Assembly (NCBI RefSeq): GCF_036588685.1
Contig: NC_086373.1
Coordinates: 2,604,001-2,668,000 of the forward strand
Source: Mytilus trossulus
Lineage: Eukaryota; Mollusca; Bivalvia; Mytilida; Mytilidae
Length of the DNA: 64,000 nt
Direction: 5' to 3'
Part shown: piece by piece, positions 1 to 10,734 of the stretch
Layout: each line of letters opens with the position of its first letter
Position numbering within the stretch: the first letter of the stretch is position 1
Notes under the pieces: generated by a model
Database searches by the model: none
Told to the model about the DNA's origin: nothing
The model's input: only the letters and a program-made list of their open reading frames with translations
Position numbers and translations under genes: made by a program

Positions 1-930
1 GAACAACCGTCTTTGTCAAGCAAGCTATCTACTATTTAACAAATACATATATTTTCCTATATTTGTAGCAACAGATTTTCGCAACAGGAATACAAACTGA
101 CACTTCAAACATTTTTTTTTATTACATATAGACAGATTTTCACAACAGGGATACAAACTGACGCTTTTAACAAAACTTTTTGAATATATTGACAACTAAT
201 AAGTGTAAACAGCTGGATGGTAGAAATGACAAGGTTCGGAAAGGGTTTAAATGGCCTGTCTCCGAAAACAAAAATGTCAACATAAAATTGAAGTGTAGGA
301 CCTCATTCAAACAATATCACTTCTAAAAAGTAATTGATGATGATATTTGATGTATTCGGTCATAAAGAGAAAAACGTGGTTTTCAAATTGTTCACTTCAA
401 AGGAAACCACATATAAAAATGTTTTGTAAGATTAGATTTAAGAGTTAAATTATACCAGAAATTCATAATATTTTGAAATATTTTTTTTAATGTTTTTGCT
501 TGTCAAAAAAACATATTTTAAATGGTTATAAATGTAGACATTTTCCATACAACTAGTATATATTGATAAGGGATTAATTGAGAAATTAAAAAAGCAACAA
601 ATTAATAGGGGCCAATGTGCTTTTTTCGCGATATAAGCCTTTGGAATTTCGGGGGAAAATGTTCTGTATTGATTTTTCATAGCTTTATCATTGTCCAGTT
701 CAAGTTCTCATACACTATTAGACAATAATTTTAATTCTATCATACTTTAACAAACGGCTTATAAGTATACATAAAATTCCAAAACATGACAATCGAACAT
801 TTAAAAGCTGCTTTTTTCTGAGCAGTTTTGTATTTCTTTTGTAGTAACGGTATAAATAGAAAAATGAAGTATTTATGATACTAAGATGAAAAATATTTGT
901 TCACCCGGCAAAATGATTAAAATGATGATA
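1..930. other. AT-rich stretch without recognisable gene
   Basis: No open frame here resembles a known protein and no clear repeat boundary was seen. The sequence is AT-rich with short A and T runs. I see nothing functional in it. Confidence 0.5.
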
Positions 931-936
931 TAATTG

Positions 937-1030
937 AGGATGGAAATTTGGGAATGTGTGAAAGAGACAACAACCCGACCATAAAACAGACAACGGCAGA
1001 AGGTCACCAACATGCAGGTCTTCAATGAAT
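937..1030 (-). repeat. Short copy of the Naiad-type 3' tail
   Basis: The stretch beginning with a diverged 'gggaatgtgtgaaagaga' and running through 'aacccgaccat' to 'ggtcttcaatga' matches the terminal part of the tail seen at 8,460-8,605 and 47,016-47,160. Only about 95 bases remain, which fits a heavily 5'-truncated retroelement insertion. Orientation is inferred from the longer copies that still carry reverse transcriptase coding sequence. Confidence 0.65.
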
Positions 1031-1069
1031 TTATATTTAATAAATAGGAAAAATAGCGAAAAATACTCT

Positions 1070-1198
1070 ATTAAAAAGTAAAATCACAAAAATTCTGAAC
1101 TCAGAGGAAAATCAATTTGGAAAGTCCATAAGCATATGGCAAAATCAAATAACAAAACGCATCAAAAACGAATGGACAAGAACTGTCATATTTCTGAC

Positions 1199-1230
<32 letters not shown>

Positions 1231-1290
1231 TCTTATTTTTTATATTGGTACAGGCATTTTCAAATGTAGAAAATGGTGGATTAAACCTCA
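1070..1290 (-). repeat. Dispersed repeat family A, copy interrupted by a G tract
   Basis: Read on the minus strand this is the same sequence as the copies at 1,893-2,078 and 45,520-45,703, with the landmarks 'aatccaccattttctac', 'aatgcctgtacca' and 'gattttgcca'. In this copy a run of 28 consecutive G at 1,201-1,228 sits in the middle of the unit. No coding capacity; the family is of unknown class and is a non-autonomous element or a piece of one. Confidence 0.7.
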
Positions 1291-1892
1291 ATGTTTTATG
1301 AAATGATATCAACCACTTATCACGAATTTCGGGAAATATTTGTTTCAATTTATTGTTTGTCGAATAGTTATCAAAGGTATCAGGATTTATCTACATAAGA
1401 CTCATCAACGACGCTCATATCAAAATATTTATTAAGCCAAACAAGTACAAAGTTGAAGAGCACTGAGGATCCAAAATTCCAAAAAGTTGTGCGTTAAAAA
1501 TAGTTAGTCACAGTGTATGTAAAGGAAATGAAAACTAAGTAATTAGCAATGACTCAACTTTACCACTGTTAAATATATATAGAATAGTAGCAGCATTCTG
1601 TTATTGGTATTATTTATTACAATTGTATCCAGTCTAATATAGATAATCAGTAGCTACATTCATAGCATAAAACAAAAATTGTAACCTACATTCATATTTT
1701 ATGTCTAAGTTGCATTATATTAAATAATTGATTTTTGACACAGTTTGTCACTACTCATTTGCTGTTACATCAGTCGTTTCATCTTTACCATCATTACTAT
1801 CTTTTGATTCTACACCAGCTGCAGCGTCACCAACGTTTGCATACCAATGTCTCGCTCTACATGAAGTAGGACTTTTTCAAGGTGAAGGGTTA

Positions 1893-2078
1893 GCGCTATA
1901 AAACCAGGTTTAGTCCACCATTTTCTACATTTGAAAATACCTATACCAAGTCCGGAATATGACAGTTTTTGACCATTCTTTATATGGGTTGTTATTTGAT
2001 TTTGCCATGTAATTGTGGACTTTCCGATTAGATTTTCCTATAAGTTCAGTTTTGTTGTGATTTTACTTTTCATTATTT
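1893..2078 (+). repeat. Dispersed repeat family A
   Basis: A plus-strand copy of the same family as 1,070-1,290, with 'ataaaaccaggttt', 'cattttctacatttgaaaa', a 'gtccggaatatgacag' variant, and the 3' 'gagttcag...gattttactttt' end. About 185 bases; class unknown. Confidence 0.7.
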
Positions 2079-2289
2079 TTCACACTAGTGCATAACGGGT
2101 ATTTGGGTTTGTCCAGCGACCTCACTCAACACGTCAAGTTTGAACTCTTATATAATTAAGAGTGGAGTGTCAGAACATATGCAATATAAGTGCATATTAC
2201 CTTAGCTGTATTTGGCACAACTTAAAGGAATTTCAGTCCTCAATGCTCTTCAACTTCGTACTTCATTTGGCTTTATAAAGAACATGTTT

Positions 2290-2640
2290 CGATCCGAGCA
2301 TAACTGATGAGTCTTTTGTACACGAAAATGGCGTCTAGCGTAAATATAAAAGTTTAATCCTTGTATCTATGATTTGTTTATTTGCATCTCCTGGTCGATG
2401 CCACTGCTGGTGGAGATATATTTCCCCGATGGTATCACCAGCTTAGTAGTCAGCACTTCTGTGTTGACTTGAGTTATCATTGATATGTTCATTACTGTAA
2501 ATTATCTGGTAACAAAACTCTGAATTTTGGAAAAAAGTAAGGCTTTTTACCTGAGGAATAATTACCTCAGCTGTATTTTTTTATTCGAGCGTCACTGATG
2601 AGTCTTTTGTAGACAAAACGCGCGTCTGGCTTAATATAAA
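2290..2640 (+). mobile_element. Retrozyme-like unit bounded by two hammerhead motifs
   Basis: Two hammerhead ribozyme cores lie in the same orientation 291 bases apart. The first has CTGATGA at 2,304-2,310, GAAA at 2,324-2,327 and GTC at 2,333-2,335. The second has CTGATGA at 2,595-2,601, a GTC/GAC stem II closing TTTTGTA, and a GTC cleavage triplet at 2,624-2,626 followed by TGGC, which pairs with GCGTCA at 2,589-2,594 to form stem I. Both carry defects: stem II is broken in the first, and GAAA reads AAAA in the second. Two direct hammerheads flanking a few hundred bases is the known layout of animal retrozymes, which are small non-coding retroelements. A reverse-orientation relative lies at 4,703-5,030. 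Confidence 0.65.
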
Positions 2641-2819
2641 ATTTAAATCCGAGTATCTATGATGGGTTTATTTGCCAGAGATTCGGCTTCTAAATTTTTG
2701 TATACATAACAAGATAGTGAACAATCCAGTAATTTACCTTTGTCATTAAACAAAGGTGTACAAATGGATTGCTGATAGTTGTTAATTAGAAAAAAAGGAA
2801 TTTATTATGTGACATCTGA

Positions 2820-3015
2820 ATAAGAGGTGTCACGTTACTTTTCTATCCCACATTCATTTAGTTAGTTTTCTTGTTATATTTGTTATTCTCATTGGATTTT
2901 ATCTAATGCTTAGTTCGTTTCTGTGTATGTAACAATTTAATGGTGTGTGTTGTTGTTCTCTTATATTTAATGCGTTTCCCTCAAATTTAGTTTGTTACTA
3001 GGATTTGCTTTTTAG
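2820..3015 (+). repeat. Dispersed repeat family A-prime
   Basis: Contains 'tctatcccacattcattta', 'tggattttatctaatgctt', 'gtttctgtgtatgt' and 'tttaatgcgtttccctc', which recur at 10,900-11,090, 46,480-46,590 and 49,740-49,800. The related copies at 10,735-11,135 and 61,690-62,085 also contain family A-like 'accaggttcaacccaccat', so the two families share an origin. No coding content. Confidence 0.6.
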
Positions 3016-3019
3016 AAAT

Positions 3020-4000
3020 GACAAAGAGTACTCCGAGTATCGCTCGGTAGTACCGATTATCGATTACCAAAATGATGCTCGACTAATCGGTTTCCTGTTA
3101 CACTGTTATTGCTTTCTTACCTTAAAGTTTAAAAAACAAATATGTTTATTGTGAGCACCCTCTGGAAAATTATATATTGATAAAAGTTAATAAAAAAAAA
3201 ATGAAAATACAATTACAATGTTTTCATTTGAAATTCCATCAAACAGTTACATGTAGGATATAAAAACAAGAGTATTTTCTAAGGCTTTCAATTTTAGCTA
3301 ATCTCGGTCATTCCCCCCCCCCCCCCTTTCTCCTCTTTTCGACCTCTGCACCATCAGAGCATGTATGTTCACCAGCAGTTACCTAACAAATCTTAGAAAT
3401 AGCTACGTTCCAAAAAAAGTTGACAAGATAATATTTTTGAATAAGAAATAAATAGTTGCACCCTGTGTCGATCCTTAGAAAATGACTAATTTCATCAATA
3501 AGTTCTAATTATCATGTTCATCACTAAAGGTGTTTTTACGGTTTCCAAAAACTCTTGTTTAAGTAATAATTTTTCGATAGATATTAATTAATTACTTGAT
3601 TTGATTATTGCTAGTTTACATGAATAGTGCATATAGTAAATGAGCCATTAATTATGTATACAATTCCTTGGACTATCATCTAGTCCTACATGTAGGTAAT
3701 ACTGTTGAGGACAGATGATAAGAAAACAACAAACAAAATTAATACATAAAATGATTTACTTTCGTGTTTATACGTGTAAATATTTTACTGAGCGAGTACT
3801 CGAGTATCGCTCGGAAAATCCAACGAGTAATCAAATACTAGTAGTTTTCAAGTTTCAAGTTTTTATTAAATCAGGAAAATCAATACAAGTATAATGATGT
3901 CTTCACTGACCAGAATACATTAAAGAGACATCTAGCAAGTAAGGGAACGCCTATCTGTTGTTTGTGTGTAATGTTTCTCCTATGAGAAGAGGTTCTCCAG
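3020..4000. other. Repeat-like stretch with no gene
   Basis: Both sides of this stretch contain 'gagtatcgctcgg' (near 3,036 and 3,800), and there is a C homopolymer at about 3,314. The pair of similar blocks suggests an old transposon of about 0.8 kb, but I could not establish inverted termini or a target duplication. No coding region is recognised. Confidence 0.35.
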
Positions 4001-4015
4001 GATCAGTGACCTGAA

Positions 4016-4500
4016 GTGCCACCTGGACGAGAAACACCCAAACATATCACCAAAATTAGAAAAAAAACCTTCATGTCCGAGGCCAATGGATACTGGTTTA
4101 GCGTTTTTCCAAAGGACTTTAGGAGAATTGTCACCAAAGTAACCCTAAAGGGAAATCCTTCTGCAGTCCAGGCACGAAGCCATGTCACCAGTTGGTTGGG
4201 GAAATGCAAGTCAATACTCAGATTAAGACAGAGTTAGGTGATGGATTGGGCAAACCATCCAAGAGATACCGATGTGGTTGGAACACCTAGACAGGGGATC
4301 AGGGAACCATTTGTGGAGTCGGCGTGAGTGAGTGGAAGCAAGACGTGCACACCATCACCTTGGAAGAGGACACAACAATGGAGGAGTATGACCCCCTGTT
4401 GCCATCAGTGCTCACACTCCACAGCATTCAGATGAATACAGATGGACCCCTGATTGCCCTATTCACCATAAGATCTAAGGAGATGATCTAGTACAGGACT
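4016..4500 (+). pseudogene. Decayed coding-like stretch, unrecognised
   Basis: A 73-codon open frame (4,016-4,237) is followed by another frame with readable protein-like sequence up to about 4,490, interrupted by stops and a frame change. The base composition here is more GC-rich than the flanks, which is why I read it as an old coding remnant. I do not recognise the protein family. It sits among mobile elements, so a transposon protein is the likeliest origin. Confidence 0.25.
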
Positions 4501-4702
4501 GAGATTGATCCAGTGATAAGAATGGTGGAGAAGTTTAATGCTGCATTAGAGAGGAAGGCAAATACTATCAGGCCAACTGACATTTCAACCATGTCTCATA
4601 GCGGATCACCAGTTTACGGGGAGAAATTCTATCATAAACAACAAATGTGTGCTGATACCCTTAACGTCTTAAAACTTGTGTGTTGCTCTTCTTTCATTTT
4701 TG

Positions 4703-5030
4703 TGTTTTCGTCTACGAAAGACTCACCCGTGAAGCTCGAATCTAAACAAGTTAATGCCAAATGAAGTAAGCAGTTGAAGAGCATTGAGAACCAAAAGTAC
4801 AGATAAGGTTATCTATTCATGAGGTAGAAAAGCCTTCAAGTTAGTATTTCAAAAAATAAAACATTTTGTAAACAGTTATTTATAAATATGACCATATCAA
4901 TGACAAGTCATGTCAAGTACGGACTACTGGGCTGGTGATATCATCGAGGAATTTACACCAGCAGTGGCATCGTCCCAGTTGTTCTAAATTAACTCATCAT
5001 AAATACCAGGATTAAATTTTGCATTAATCA
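4703..5030 (-). mobile_element. Retrozyme-like unit, minus copy
   Basis: Read on the minus strand, 5,030-4,930 shares 'cgatgccactgctggtg' and 'gatatcaccagc' with the interior of the plus-strand unit at 2,340-2,450. It leads into a degenerate hammerhead at 4,739-4,703: the CTGATGA box reads CGGGTGA, while the GTC/GAC stem II and the following GAAA box are intact. The mutated box should abolish cleavage. This is a decayed copy of the same family. Confidence 0.55.
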
Positions 5031-5144
5031 TGTTAATGCAAGACGATTAGATTATCCTAGCTGTATTTGACAAACCTTATTGGTATTTTGGTCCGCAATA
5101 CTCTCCAATATCGTACTCTTTTATGGCCTTTTTAACTTTTTTGG

Positions 5145-5200
5145 ATTCGAGCGTCACTAATGAGTCTTTTGTAGACGAAACGCGCGCCTGGTGTAAAATT
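5145..5200 (+). ncRNA. Degenerate hammerhead ribozyme motif
   Basis: Stem I strand GCGTCA (5,151-5,156) is followed by CTAATGA, an intact GTC/GAC stem II, GAAAC, and then GCC where GTC is expected. The G-to-A change in the CTGATGA box and the GCC triplet both argue against activity. It belongs to the same family as 2,290-2,640. Confidence 0.6.
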
Positions 5201-5229
5201 TAATCCTAGTTTCTATGAGTTTATTGACT

Positions 5230-6560
5230 ATAAAAACAAACAAATATGTCAACAAAGATAAACTAAGGCATATAGACAAAACAATAACATAGTGACGGAA
5301 TGTAGAAGTACCGAGCAACAACCAATGGATAATACCAAAAATAATAAACAATAAAAGTAATAATTTAAAAAGACAATTGAAATGTTACTATAACACGCGA
5401 ATAAGACGATAAGAAGTTCTTATTATATCAATGGCGTTTATATTCTTTTCGTTCGTTATAAATGTTACAAGATTTTTTTCCTATTTAAGCAAAGAAGAGT
5501 TTGAATAATTGTCTAACTATCAGTTATATGTTTTGAGAATTCAACTGATATGCAGTGATTTTATGTATGCATCAATATCCGTCATTTTAAAAAATTCATA
5601 AATTGTTATTACATGTATTACTGCTTGAAAAACGTCTTGATTGACTGAAGAAAAAGAGAAGTGCATCGTCAAATATGCCGACTTTTAAGTCTTACCTTTA
5701 CTGTTTAGTTTTATTTAAGGACCTTTTCAAGTTTTATTGTCACTTATTTTAACTACAATAACTCCCACAGCAAATACAAATTGTAACGTCGAAATCGGAT
5801 ATCCGTGTATGATTTTCACGATATGTCCTGAAATGGACAGAAACCAATCCATTACTAATTGTGTTATATTAGCGTACATTGTCTGAACTCACCTCATGAA
5901 ATTATTCTTAAAGCCAAATTTATTTAGTCTCAAACACGGAGTCCCATTCCCTTGAGTCAAATGCTTTTGTAAAGTCAAGAGATAAAATTGCCCCATCTAT
6001 TTTAAAACTTCCAGAGTTGTCTATCACATTTTTTATTTACCGAATAATGATTTCAATATACTTATTTTTAACAAGTCCTTTTATGCCCCACCTACGATAG
6101 TAGAGGGGCATTATGTTTTCTGGACAGTGCGTCCGTTCGTTCGTCCTATCGTAATTAAAAACACAAAATGTTTGCCTGTTCACAAGAAATGAATTCTTTG
6201 GAAATATTTCTTATATTTGAATACAGCCATAGACAATTTTATTTTCCCACAACAAATAGAGAATTTGAAAATCAATGGGTTTCAAAGCAAAAAACACTTA
6301 AAAAATCAAAATGTTTATCAAAATACACAAAAGCGACTAAAATTATGCATCTGAAAGCATTTGAAGTATACAGAAACAAAATATCATTTATCTTATATGT
6401 TTGTCTTAAGTGTTTGCTTTGAACAAAAATCATAAAAAAAAACCAAAGCAATTGAGTTTTTGACTGGCTAAATTGAAAATCTTCAAAATTAAACTTCTCA
6501 AATTTTCATCAGTAACAACATATCAAAATTTGAAAGTCAGTCTCATTACTTTACAAAGAG
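5230..6560. other. Non-coding stretch
   Basis: AT-rich sequence with no protein-like frame that I recognise. The segment near 6,085-6,150 ('ccacctacgatagtagaggg', 'gcgtccgttcgttcgtcc') has the look of a dispersed repeat, with a similar 'tctgtgcgtccgtccg' at about 41,413. Otherwise nothing is seen. Confidence 0.4.
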
Positions 6561-6589
6561 GAAATCCTGGATAATCATAGGTCTGTTCT

Positions 6590-7282
6590 TTGTTCCTTTG
6601 GTATTTCAACCAAAGATGAAGAACTGGATCTTCCATCACTGTATTGGATACCTAAACTACATAAGTGTCCTTACAAACAACGGTATATTGCTGGGTCTTC
6701 CATGTGCTCCACGAAACCTCTTTCTAAATTATTAACATCTATTTTATCAGCAATCAATCTTAGGAAGAAAGATAAGAAGTTAGCAATATCCTTTAACTCT
6801 ACTTTCCGCTATATAGATGACGTTCTTTCACTAAAAAAATAAAAATTTGGTGAAAATGTGGAACGCATATATCCCATCGAATTGAAGATAAAGGATACTA
6901 CAGATACAGTTAAGTCGGCTTCATATCTTGACTTACATCTAGAAATTAACAATGAGGGTCGGTTGAAAACAAAACTTTACGACAAAAGAGATGATTTCAG
7001 CTTTCCAATTGTGAACTTTCCATTTCTAAGTAGCAACATTCCAGCAGCACCTGCATACGGGGTATATATCTCCCAATTGATACGTTATTCCCGTGCTTGC
7101 ATTTCCTATCGTGATTTTCTTGATAGAGGGTTAATGCTCACAAGGAAGCTATTAAACCAAGAGTTCCAAATGGTGAAGTTGAAATCATCCCTTCGTAAAT
7201 TTTACGGACGCCATCACGAGTTGGTTGACCGTTATGGAATAACCGTTTCACAAATGATATCGGATATGTTCCTTACGTCGTA
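6590..7282 (+). pseudogene. Penelope-like reverse transcriptase remnant, internal deletion
   Basis: The frame begins with the Penelope-type 'YWIPKLHK' signature (about 6,640) and continues through 'FRYIDDV', which contains the catalytic aspartates, then a stop at about 6,839. From 6,858 to 7,282 it runs through 'SASYLDLHLEI', 'KLYDKRDDF', 'AYGVYISQLIRY' and a 'RKFYGRHHELV' region to a stop. About 150 residues that normally lie between the PKLHK and YIDD blocks, including the metal-binding palm motif A, are absent, so the copy is dead. It belongs to a different subfamily from the Naiad-type element at 20.2-23.4 kb, with a different C-terminus. A fragment of the same subfamily lies inverted at 11,285-11,400. 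Confidence 0.85.
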
Positions 7283-7397
7283 ACTACAATCCCCTTCCCT
7301 TTCATGAATGTGACCTACCGAATTAGACTATTTACCGGATTTGTAATCACATAAGCAATACGACGGGTGCCACCTGATCGTTCCTCATTGAACTGTC

Positions 7398-7670
7398 TTG
7401 AAGGTTAAATTAGGCTTCTTTCATCTTCTTGATGATTTTGGTGTTGATCTTGTGCTGTTCTTTATTACCCTTCCGTTTAAACTCGTAGTTATCTGTTTGT
7501 CAATTCTTCTATCTTTGCAATTTGGCTATCGGACAGCTGCCTCTGGGATTCTTTCGTGGAACTTTCAAAAGAACCTAGCTTGTTACTCATCAGATTGTCA
7601 ATTCTGGAAAGCATGGAATTCTGAGAACTCTAGACAGCGTTATGCACCTCGTTTGCTATTAACTGTTTAA
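7398..7670 (+). other. Open frame of 90 codons, unrecognised
   Basis: An open frame between two retroelement remnants, with a hydrophobic N-terminal half and a W-rich C-terminal half. I recognise no family and see no splice sites or neighbours that suggest a host gene. It is probably fortuitous or a decayed element. Confidence 0.15.
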
Positions 7671-7687
7671 TCGGCGGATCGTCCATC

Positions 7688-8605
7688 GTTACTAAATTTT
7701 ATCATCGGTATAAAGACATTATTCGTAAATATAGCTCAACATGCAGACTTTTTATACGTTCCGGTATTTCACATCCAATTTTTTATGGAAATATTCTTTA
7801 TAAAGCACAAAGGTGTCAGTATTCACCTCAGAAACTTACAAAACCTTTGAATAGACTTATTAAGAAGGGATATAATTACGATACTGTTGTCAAGTCATTA
7901 AAGATTGCATACTTTGGCGTTAATATTGAGTCACTGATAAGGTCTTTGCATCGGAACTAAACACATTTATTCAAAAAACAGTTGTTGGCATGACACGGAT
8001 CATGTTCTTCTTATATATGTTATGATGGTATGATACTAAACCCCTAACGGAAAGGATTGTGCCTGATGTTCATATGATGAAATCATAATCTTTCAGTCAG
8101 TTTAATTGAAGTCTGGAGCTGGCATGTCAGTTAACTGCTAGTAGTCTGTTGTTATTTATGTATTATTGTCATTTTGTTTATTTTCTTTGGTTACATCTTC
8201 TGACATCAGACTCGGACTTCTCTTGAAATGAATGTTAATGTGCGTATTGTTATGCGTTTACTTTTCTACATTGGCTAGAGGTATAGGGGGGGGGGGGGGG
8301 TTGAGATCTCACAAACATGTTTAACCCCGCCGCATTTTTGCGCCTGTCCCAATTCAGGAGCCTCTGGCCTTTGTTAGTCTTGTATTATTTTAATTTTAGT
8401 TTCTTGTGTACAATTTGGAAATTAGTATGGCGTTCATTATCACTGAACTAGTATATATTTGTTAAGGGGCCAGCTGAAGGACGCCTCCGGGTGCGGGAAT
8501 TTCTCGCTACATTGAAGACCTGTTGGTGAACTTCTGCTGTTGTTTTTTATTTGTTCGGGTTGCTGTCTCTTTGACACATTCCCCATTTCCATTCTCAATT
8601 TTTAT
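7688..8605 (+). mobile_element. 3' end of a Naiad-type Penelope-like element
   Basis: From 7,688 to the TAA at 7,958-7,960 there is a 90-residue C-terminal piece of reverse transcriptase. It contains 'YHRYKDIIRKY', 'GISHPIFYGNILYKA' and 'PLNRLIKKGY', matching the end of the element at 20,374-20,640 (minus). A tail of about 640 bases follows, ending at 'ccatttccattctcaa'. The tail holds a SECIS-like hairpin at 8,014-8,076, a 12-13 base G run near 8,288, and the block 'gacgcctccgggtgcgggaa'. The same coding end plus tail recurs inverted at 47,016-47,929. The copy is 5'-truncated, as expected for target-primed reverse transcription, and abuts the BEL/Pao gag remnant that starts at about 8,605. 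Confidence 0.85.
8014..8076 (+). promoter_or_regulatory. SECIS-like hairpin in retroelement 3' tail
   Basis: Helix I is TATATG (8,014-8,019) with CATATG (8,071-8,076). There is a small TT/GTT internal loop, then ATGA (8,022-8,025) opposite TGAT (8,064-8,067). Helix II is GGTATGATACT (8,027-8,037) with AGGATTGTGCC (8,053-8,063), ten of eleven positions pairing when G-U is allowed. The 15-base apical loop starts with AAA. This order of helix I, internal loop, ATGA/TGAT quartet, 11-12 base helix II and AA in the apical loop is that of a eukaryotic SECIS element. It lies 54 bases after the reverse transcriptase stop codon. Folding was done by eye. Confidence 0.65.
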
Positions 8606-9520
8606 ACTGTGTATGTTATAACAATTATATGGTCATTTTTTTTAATTTCCTGTTTATCTAAATCGCGTATTTTCGGGCAGTTGGTAGGCGTATAAATATC
8701 TTTACAGAAAATGCACGGCTGAGCTGTAAAAAGCTGCAAAAAATTTGCATTGCTAGTACTTGTGTGTTGTGTTGATTGAGAACCGGCGAAACGGGTTGAA
8801 TCCGAAATATCACTTTCAATCGGTGTAGCCTGGCCGGCTTCCATGATTTGTATCTCTTTATGTATACTTCTTCGAAGATCCCGTAATAGCCAGTTTGTCG
8901 TACCATTCTCGCGAAAGAGATGTTTTCTTATTTTTCTGGGCAGTTTGCTAATTATAATTGGGACTAATAAATTACCGTACGAGTACGCCAAGCGACTCAA
9001 GACCTCTAAATAAACTCTATATTTTGTCTGAAAAAAAAACTCTCGGGTTTATGACGTCGATTCGCAGTGGGGTGTTTTGTAATTTTGTGCGTCTGTCCAG
9101 ATCTCTCTATCAGAACATTTACGGCTTTGGCATAGAAAGCGTTGGTTAGAGAAAATCCAGTAATTGTCAGAGCGGCTTAATTCTTTTTCTAATTGAGCCT
9201 TCAAATAATTAAACTTTTGAATATCTCAATTTTTGGTTGTAATGAACTACTAACTAATTATTCGTGAGAACCCGAAAAGCTTGGCCATGCATTCTAATAT
9301 AAAACCATAAAATGAAAGTAATGTTAATTTCGGCAAACGGTGATTGTCAGATTTAGTGGACGGGATAGCATGGCTTGACGTAGGAATTGATTTAGCAATT
9401 TTGCTTGTCTCTGTTAAAGCTCGAGTGGCATCACTTGACTGGCAATGATGGGGCGACATAACATGTCTGTACAATGTCCGGTGAACTAGTAATGATAAAC
9501 GGTGGACTGTCCACATTTTA
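8605..9520 (-). pseudogene. BEL/Pao retrotransposon gag remnant
   Basis: On the minus strand the order is: 'RLPKLTLLSFYG' (about 9,330), the start of the Pao gag DUF1759 domain; a decayed segment with 'ITGFSLTNAFYAKAV' (about 9,160-9,110); and an open frame from 9,000 down to 8,602 with 'YGNLLVPIIISKLPRKIRK' and 'WLLRDLRRSIHKEIQIMEAG'. A gag-type zinc knuckle 'CIFCKDIYTPTNC' ends it. Several stops and frameshifts show that it is inactive. The frame is cut at about 8,605, where the Naiad-type tail ends, so that element probably landed inside this one. LTRs were not identified. Confidence 0.8.
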
Positions 9521-10500
9521 AACTTGATAAGATAAATGTGATGTTTTATCTATTAGTATCCTAAAATTGTCTCAGCTTAGTAACGAAATTTGTAGTATAC
9601 TCATCTGTGTACGATTTCCGTCTCTATATCCTCTGTTTCCGATGCCTCATTTGTTCATTCAATGCGTCAAGTGGCTTCTTCTAATGTAAATATGTGGCTA
9701 ACAGCTCTTCCTTGTCGAATTCAGAATTGGCTTTTGCGTCGGCAAATTTTCGTAAAAAAGTCTGGTAACGGCACTACGCGTACGATTGCCTGTTCGTATT
9801 GATTTAAGCTTCGACAACTTAATGTGGGGACGATTTCTTATAAAATTAACAACAGCTTAATAGTTTGACATTTACTTTTTATTAACAAAAGATAAGGTAA
9901 CTTCCCCGTTGTGACGTCGCCTTGTATAAAATGTTACTTCCGAATGCACACAAAATAAAAACGAACACGTGAAACAAATGAGGACAGCACATCAAAATCA
10001 ACCGACCCTCATTTTCAATTTCTAGATGTATATCAAGTTATGAGGCATACTGTGTCTGTTGCAACCTTTATGTTTAATTCGATTGGATAGATGAGTTCGA
10101 CATCCGTCACCAAATTTTGAATAATTTAGTGAGAAAATTTCCTATCTACTCACTCTTTGAATAAAACAAGGTACTAGTATCCAACAATCCCAATAAGGAC
10201 CGGACAGTAAAATTAATGAAAGAATAACTTACATAAATAAGAACTATGATTGTCATTTACCTCATTTTAGTCATCTATTTTACAAGGAAGCAAGTCAAGA
10301 GGGGGCTATAAGGACCTCAAAGCAGATCTCCCACGCGACATATCAGAAAACGGGAGCGATGAGAGATCGGTTTTTAATTGTTTCCTGTAATTATAGTTAA
10401 TACTTTAGTTTTATCATGTACATCTTTGTATAGTCATTTTATAAACTATTCTGAAATAATGTTGTTCTGTTAAGTAACAGTAAATCCTGGCCATTTTTGG
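9521..10500. other. Non-coding stretch
   Basis: No coding region or well-defined repeat is recognised. It could include the 5' region of the BEL/Pao remnant on the minus strand, but no LTR or primer-binding site was found. Confidence 0.4.
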
Positions 10501-10539
10501 TCCTCGATGCTGTTCAACTTTGTACTTGTTCCGGCTTTC

Positions 10540-10610
10540 AAACTTTTTTATCTGGGCGTCACTAGTAGGTCTTGTGTGGACAAAATGCACTTCTGGCGTA
10601 TTAAAATTTT
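10540..10610 (+). repeat. Highly diverged hammerhead-family repeat
   Basis: The string 'gggcgtcactagtaggtctt' followed by 'gtggacaaaatgcacttctgg' lines up with the hammerhead repeats at 2,589 and 5,151, but the CTGATGA box reads CTAGTAG. It is too decayed to cleave. Confidence 0.45.
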
Positions 10611-10734
10611 GAACTTGTTGCCTTTTGTTGGCTGTTGTTCGTGTGTTTCTTTGTCAATTGTGTGGACAAAAATTCATTTATATTGTAGTCCTGTGTTGTT
10701 GTGTTGTCATTATGATGTTATATTTCACATGCCG

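Noticed and set aside
1145..1348. Minus-strand open frame with a run of prolines
   Set aside because: The prolines are the translation of the G28 tract inside a dispersed repeat; it is not a gene.
3020..3850. Possible hAT-type transposon suggested by similar 'gagtatcgctcgg' blocks at both sides
   Set aside because: No clean terminal inverted repeat or 8-bp target duplication could be shown.
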